Positions 4,508 to 7,795 of a stretch of 7,795 bases of DNA are shown here, piece by piece. Numbering within the stretch: the first letter of the stretch is position 1; each line of letters opens with the position of its first letter. The stretch lies in contig SXJH01000227.1 in assembly GCA_005779435.1 (NCBI GenBank), forward strand, positions 1 to 7,795, written 5' to 3'. The DNA comes from Nitrosomonas sp. (GTDB lineage: Bacteria > Pseudomonadota > Gammaproteobacteria > Burkholderiales > Nitrosomonadaceae). The notes beneath the pieces were generated by a model. That model saw nothing but the letters and a program-made list of their open reading frames with translations. It was not told the origin of the DNA and searched no databases. The translations under genes were made by a program, and so were the position numbers.

Positions 4508-6520
4508 TCAGAACCGGTACATGATTCTGCCGTAAACGCTGCGCGGGATTTGCGTATTGAACAAATCCAGCGCGGCGAATTCCTGATGTTGCTTGTTCAG
4601 AATATTTTGACCGACGATCGCAAGCTCCAATTTTGGCGACGGTGTCCACGCCAAGCGCAAATCCAATCGCCCCTGCTCGGCAACGTGCAATCCTCGCGCT
4701 TGAATGTTGTCCGCGAAATAAAACATGGTGTTGAATTCCCAGTGATGCGGCAATTTTAAGTCGGATCGGACTGAGAATTGATGGCGCGGCGATGATTTCT
4801 CGAGATGGGTAATATCAACCGGATTGCCGGAAAAACCGTTTTGATAGTGTGCATCCATTTTGAAAACGGTATAGCTGGAAGCCAGTTGCCAGTAATCGAC
4901 CGGTTGCCATTTGGCCTGCATATCGGCGCCGTAGGCCGTTGCCGTATGATTGTTGCTGGATATGCTGCCAATCAGCAAATGCGGCGGAAAAGGACTGGCT
5001 TCGAATCCGACGCTGGGCCGGGTGCCGATCAAGTCGTCGTAGTAATTGAAGAAACCGGCGGTGTCGAACGATAAAGTATTCGTCAACAGCGTGCGGTAGC
5101 CGAGTTCGGCGGCATAAATTTTTTCCGTCACCAAACTTCTGTTGCCAAAAAGACTAAATAGCGCGGGTGGGGAAAACTGATCTCTACCGGGAGTCGCCAT
5201 GAAATTGACGCGGAAATCGTTTTCCGCCCGGGTCGGGACTCTCACCGCACGCGAGACCGCTGCCCAAACGCTGTTTCTTTCGTTGATTTCAAATAACATT
5301 CTGGCGTTCGGTTGAAATTCGAACCCGGTATAGCTGTTATGTTCGGCCTTGGAGCCGACAGTAAATTTCAATTTGTCGGTCAGTTGAATATCGTCTTGAA
5401 TAAAAGCACTGAACGTCCGGGTGTAGCGATGCTTAGGGTCGAATGCGACGGTAAAGTTGGATTCCAATTCGTCGACAACCGCACGATAGCCGACGCCCCA
5501 GACAAATTCATGCTTTTGCAATGCGGCGAATTTAAATTGATTCTGTATTTCCAGGTCGAACGTATGAATGCGGTTGGTTGCATTGAGCGCCTGACGCCCG
5601 AAAAAATCGTAATAACTCTGAACGCGCCATTTGCTGTTTTCCGCGAGTTGCTTGTCCCAGCGAAACTGTAGATTGCCGCTCTGATAATTGACGCCGTCCA
5701 TGATCGGCAAGGTTGTCGGCGGCATCAATGAAGCGGAGCTGGTGAGCTGATTCGCATGCCCGACGTTGTAACCGCCTTGCAGTGTCCATTTACTGGCGGC
5801 ATTCATATCGCCGTCGACCCGGAATCCGGACGACAGATCGCGCCAGTGATCGTTGGCGGGATGCAGCGGCGTATCGTTGAATTCCTGGACGCGCTTGCCA
5901 CGGGTAAACAATCTATAACTGATTTGATCGTTCATCATTCCGCCATGACGGGCGCTGAATATCCCTTCTTGCGATCCGCCGAGCAGCGTCAATTGCGTGC
6001 CTTGCGTATCCTTGGCATTCTTGGTGATGATATTGATCACGCCATTTACCGCATTGGCGCCCCACATCGTGCCGCCGGGTCCGCGCACCACTTCGATGCG
6101 TTCGATATCCTCGAGCAAGGTTTCGTGCATGTTCCAGTACACGCCGCCGAACAGCGGGTTATAGATACTGCGCCCGTCGATCATGACCAACAGAGAATTG
6201 CTGAAGCGATCGTTCAAACCGCGAATACTGATCGCCCAATTGTTCGAATCGATTTGTGCGACATGCAAGCCGGGTACGCCGCGCAGCACTTCGGGCAATG
6301 ATGTTGCACCCATGCGGCGGATATCGTCTTGCGTGATGACGTGCATCGCAGCAGCGGTTTTGAGCAGCGCCTGGGATTTCCGGCTGGCGGTTTCCACCCG
6401 GACATTCATCAATTGCTCCAATTCCATATCGAAGACATCTTTTTTGATGTCCGCTTTGATGGCATTGGGAAAAGCGATGAGCAGTATCGGTAATACGAAT
6501 CGCTTCATAACGAAATACAT
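4508..6520 (-). CDS. TonB-dependent outer-membrane receptor
   Basis: A 670-residue receptor with an N-terminal plug and a 22-strand-type barrel, expected to import a bound ligand with energy from TonB-ExbBD. A signal peptide (hydrophobic VLPILLIAF, cleavage expected near IKA at 21-23) is followed by the ELEQLMNVRVETASRKSQ segment (33-50), which may hold the TonB-interacting region, and the plug at about 50-167: VITQDDIRRMGATSLPEVLR, DSNNWAISIRGLNDRF, LVMIDGRSIYNPLFGGVYW, and RGPGGTMWGANAVNGVINII. The barrel fills about 175-670 and ends in RIMYRF with the C-terminal Phe used for BAM insertion. There is no N-terminal signalling (STN) domain and no FecIR pair nearby. The ligand is unknown; this plug type is often found next to DUF4154/YfiR genes, as here. 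Starts at 6520 or at Met5 (6508) are both possible and neither has a good ribosome site. The stop abuts the stop of the P460-family gene with no gap. Confidence 0.93.
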   Translation of the reverse strand: MYFVMKRFVLPILLIAFPNAIKADIKKDVFDMELEQLMNVRVETASRKSQALLKTAAAMHVITQDDIRRMGATSLPEVLRGVPGLHVAQIDSNNWAISIRGLNDRFSNSLLVMIDGRSIYNPLFGGVYWNMHETLLEDIERIEVVRGPGGTMWGANAVNGVINIITKNAKDTQGTQLTLLGGSQEGIFSARHGGMMNDQISYRLFTRGKRVQEFNDTPLHPANDHWRDLSSGFRVDGDMNAASKWTLQGGYNVGHANQLTSSASLMPPTTLPIMDGVNYQSGNLQFRWDKQLAENSKWRVQSYYDFFGRQALNATNRIHTFDLEIQNQFKFAALQKHEFVWGVGYRAVVDELESNFTVAFDPKHRYTRTFSAFIQDDIQLTDKLKFTVGSKAEHNSYTGFEFQPNARMLFEINERNSVWAAVSRAVRVPTRAENDFRVNFMATPGRDQFSPPALFSLFGNRSLVTEKIYAAELGYRTLLTNTLSFDTAGFFNYYDDLIGTRPSVGFEASPFPPHLLIGSISSNNHTATAYGADMQAKWQPVDYWQLASSYTVFKMDAHYQNGFSGNPVDITHLEKSSPRHQFSVRSDLKLPHHWEFNTMFYFADNIQARGLHVAEQGRLDLRLAWTPSPKLELAIVGQNILNKQHQEFAALDLFNTQIPRSVYGRIMYRF

Positions 6521-6734
6521 TTTATAATCAATATGCGGTGGGGATGTTTTTTTAATATACCTTGCTAATGCAATGGATTATACTCAGAAACATCTTGCTG
6601 TCATGTAGGAAAATGCCGTGTTTTTTTCACCCAAATGCGGTTTTTGACCGGCGATTGGGTTAAAATTCACAAATACGATCGTGAAGTTCTTGTGAAAGCA
6701 ATGGCATTTTTTCATATCCAGCGAACAATACCGA
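6521..6734. promoter_or_regulatory. AT-rich divergent control region between receptor and YfiR genes
   Basis: The region has T-tracts at about 6547-6553, 6621-6627, 6641-6645 and 6707-6712. A motif of the AAATGCSG type recurs: ATATGCGGTG (6531-6540), AAATGCCGTG (6611-6620), AAATGCGG (6633-6640), and AAATGCCA on the minus strand (6702-6709). There are also interleaved inverted repeats TTCAC/GTGAA (6666-6670 and 6680-6684) and TCACAA/TTGTGA (6667-6672 and 6690-6695). For yfiR only fragments of a promoter are seen (TTGACC at 6644-6649, TAAAAT at 6661-6666, wrong spacing). Confidence 0.4.
6577..6604 (-). promoter_or_regulatory. Predicted sigma70-type promoter of the TonB-dependent receptor
   Basis: On the minus strand ATGACA (plus 6599-6604; 5 of 6) precedes a perfect TATAAT (plus 6577-6582) with a 16-bp spacer. 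Transcription would start near 6570, giving a leader of about 50 nt to the ATG at 6520. It has the same -35 hexamer and spacer length as the promoter predicted for the SDR gene. Confidence 0.55.
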
Positions 6735-7262
6735 ATGAAATTGAATAAAAGCGTTTCAAGTTTTTTATTGAGCTTGCTGCTTTTGTTTCATGTTCCTGTG
6801 TCGCATGGCGAGGTTTTACCAGAATATCGGTTGAAAGCGGTATTTTTGTATAATTTCATTACGTTTACCGAATGGCCGGATTTGTCCGCATCGACAATCG
6901 TTTTGTGTTTTTATGAGCAACATCCGTTTGGGCGGACGCTTGAGGAATTGAACGGGCGGCAGGTAAATACTCGGGCTATCCGCGTTTTGCTTAAAAAGCG
7001 CGACGAAAGTTTGCTGGATTGTCAGGCGTTGTTTATTCCAAATGCGGAAATCGGGAATTTGACAGCGATTTTGGATATGTTGAATTCCAAACCTGTTCTG
7101 ACCATCGCCGATAGCGAGCATGCAACCGAGCGTGGCGTGATGCTGAATATGCAAATTAAGGACGAAAAAATTACTTTCGAAGCCAATCTTGCGGCAGCCC
7201 GGCATGCGGGCCTGACGCTCAGTTCCAGATTATTGCGATTGGCAACGAAAGTATATCAATGA
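6735..7262 (+). CDS. Periplasmic YfiR/DUF4154-family protein
   Basis: A 175-residue protein with an N-terminal signal peptide (hydrophobic FLLSLLLLFHV, cleavage expected after SHG, residue 25). The DUF4154 pattern is complete: EYRLKAVFLYNFITFTEWP (30-48), IVLCFYEQHPFG (55-66), NGRQVNTRAIRVLL (73-86), DCQALFIPNAEI (95-106), KPVLTIADSEH (119-129), RGVMLNMQIKDEKITFEANLAAARHAGLTLSSRLLRLA (133-170). In Pseudomonas aeruginosa YfiR is a periplasmic inhibitor of the diguanylate cyclase YfiN (TpbB) and is relieved by YfiB. Cys58 and Cys96 probably match its first disulfide pair; the second pair is absent. No YfiN or YfiB homologue is visible; instead the gene diverges from a TonB-dependent receptor, a known neighbourhood for this family, suggesting that receptor state is relayed to the periplasm. 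G+C is lower than in the left half of the window. There is no clear Shine-Dalgarno before the ATG. Confidence 0.9.
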   Translation: MKLNKSVSSFLLSLLLLFHVPVSHGEVLPEYRLKAVFLYNFITFTEWPDLSASTIVLCFYEQHPFGRTLEELNGRQVNTRAIRVLLKKRDESLLDCQALFIPNAEIGNLTAILDMLNSKPVLTIADSEHATERGVMLNMQIKDEKITFEANLAAARHAGLTLSSRLLRLATKVYQ

Positions 7263-7276
7263 GAGAGTATGAGGGT

Positions 7277-7316
7277 AACCGGAAGAGCGCCATGGGGATG
7301 GTGCACTCTTCCGGTT
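7277..7316. terminator. Strong hairpin between convergent yfiR-family and RTX-type genes
   Basis: AACCGGAAGAG (7277-7287) pairs perfectly with CTCTTCCGGTT (7306-7316). The inner part (CGCCAT / ATGGTGCA around a GGGG tetraloop, 7288-7305) pairs further with one mismatch and one bulge. It starts 15 bp after the yfiR stop and lies 32 bp beyond the stop of the converging gene, so it could serve both as a terminator or 3'-end protector. Neither side has a U-run, so a canonical rho-independent call is not secure. Confidence 0.5.
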
Positions 7317-7347
7317 GATCAGTTGGTTGCTTAAGTCCGACAGACTC

Positions 7348-7795
7348 CTAGCTAAGGATATTAACGTTGCTCCAACTGATTTCATCCGGTTGAACGCCAA
7401 CCAGAGTGATCGATACATGAAGGCCGAAGTGCACGATGAAATCCTGGCCGTCATAATTAAAATCGGTGATATGGTTGATCAATTGTTCTTGAGAGGTCAG
7501 TCCGAGGCCGGTATCGAAAATCAGCTCATCGTCTTCAAGCGTATTAAAGTCTTCGATGCGCAAATGTGCGGCTTCGCGCACGACAAAACCATCGGCGCCC
7601 AATCCGCCGCGACTGTCTTCGCCGCCGCGCACGACGATAAAATCATCGTTATCCGTCGGTAAATAATGCAGCATCCCGCTGAATTTCGGTGCGATGCTAT
7701 GCCCGACCGGCGAAATCACCCATTCTTCGGCGGTGCGGAAATAAATGCCGTCGCCGTCGCTATCCTCGTAACGGGTGATTTCGGAACCGAAAGGC
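7348..7795 (-). CDS. C-terminal part of a probable RTX-type, type I-secreted calcium-binding protein (5' end outside window)
   Basis: The frame is open from the right edge, giving 148 visible residues before TAG; a GTG at 7717-7719 is internal and not a start. Residues 11-16 (DSDGDG) form a DxDxDG calcium-binding loop. Residues 57-71 contain a degenerate then a perfect RTX nonapeptide (GGLGADGFV, 63-71, fitting GGxGxDxUx), followed by LRIEDFNTLEDDELIF (78-93), the usual 'I-x-DF...D-x-I-x-F' continuation of a beta-roll, and an end FGLHVSITLVGVQPDEISW (123-141) typical of RTX C-termini. These features suggest export through a TolC-type one-step system using the C-terminal signal, with folding on extracellular Ca2+. 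The proteins carrying this end vary widely (adhesins, proteases, S-layer-like), so no activity is assigned. No ABC exporter is in view. Confidence 0.75.
   Translation of the reverse strand, partial: PFGSEITRYEDSDGDGIYFRTAEEWVISPVGHSIAPKFSGMLHYLPTDNDDFIVVRGGEDSRGGLGADGFVVREAAHLRIEDFNTLEDDELIFDTGLGLTSQEQLINHITDFNYDGQDFIVHFGLHVSITLVGVQPDEISWSNVNILS

Noticed and set aside
5756..6301. 181-codon frame opposite the TonB-dependent receptor
   Set aside because: It lies entirely antisense to strongly conserved plug and barrel codons, has no ribosome site and no recognisable motif.
6183..6527. Frame antisense to the N-terminus of the receptor
   Set aside because: Shadow of the real gene; the receptor frame carries the signal peptide and plug motifs.
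6562..6584. Plus-strand promoter TTGCTA with TATACT for yfiR
   Set aside because: The spacer would be only 11 bp; the same bases form a much better minus-strand -10 (TATAAT).
7315..7662. Plus-strand frame opposite the RTX-type gene
   Set aside because: Antisense to the RTX repeats and tail, without a Shine-Dalgarno; it starts inside the hairpin region.

Overview
The window looks like chromosomal DNA of a betaproteobacterium close to the ammonia-oxidising Nitrosomonas group. This rests on the tsaD/plsY/folB neighbourhood, a DUF3460 protein, a DUF6164 protein and a cytochrome P460-family gene; the genus is an inference from remembered family distribution, not a search result. Base composition is moderate (about 50-55% G+C in most genes, visibly lower around 6530-7260). 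Ten protein genes are present, two of them cut by the window edges. No tRNA, rRNA, CRISPR array or transposase gene was seen.

Left part (1-2577): housekeeping genes. The 3' half of tsaD (t6A tRNA modification) converges on plsY (first acylation of glycerol-3-phosphate). The 218 bp between them are almost entirely repeat DNA: a degenerate inverted-repeat element with a dRS3-like palindrome, abutting a ~145 bp MITE-like element with perfect 17-bp terminal inverted repeats and flanking TAA. The stop codons of both genes sit exactly at the outer edges of this repeat block. folB (dihydroneopterin aldolase) diverges from plsY and heads a probable operon with a DUF3460 gene and an unrecognised small lipoprotein.

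Middle part (2586-4507): an SDR oxidoreductase on the minus strand, with a good promoter that leaves an almost leaderless transcript, then two plus-strand genes: a DUF6164 protein with a C-terminal membrane anchor and a periplasmic c-type haem protein of the cytochrome P460 family. At the position of the cross-linking lysine of true P460, the latter carries methionine.

Right part (4508-7795): a TonB-dependent outer-membrane receptor (minus) and a periplasmic YfiR/DUF4154 protein (plus) diverge from a 214-bp AT-rich control region that has a near-consensus promoter for the receptor and several copies of an AAATGCSG-like motif. No YfiN-type diguanylate cyclase or YfiB-type lipoprotein is in view, so this receptor/YfiR pair is the best candidate here for an incompletely described signalling unit. 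A strong hairpin separates yfiR from the C-terminal end of a probable RTX-type, type I-secreted protein that enters from the right edge.
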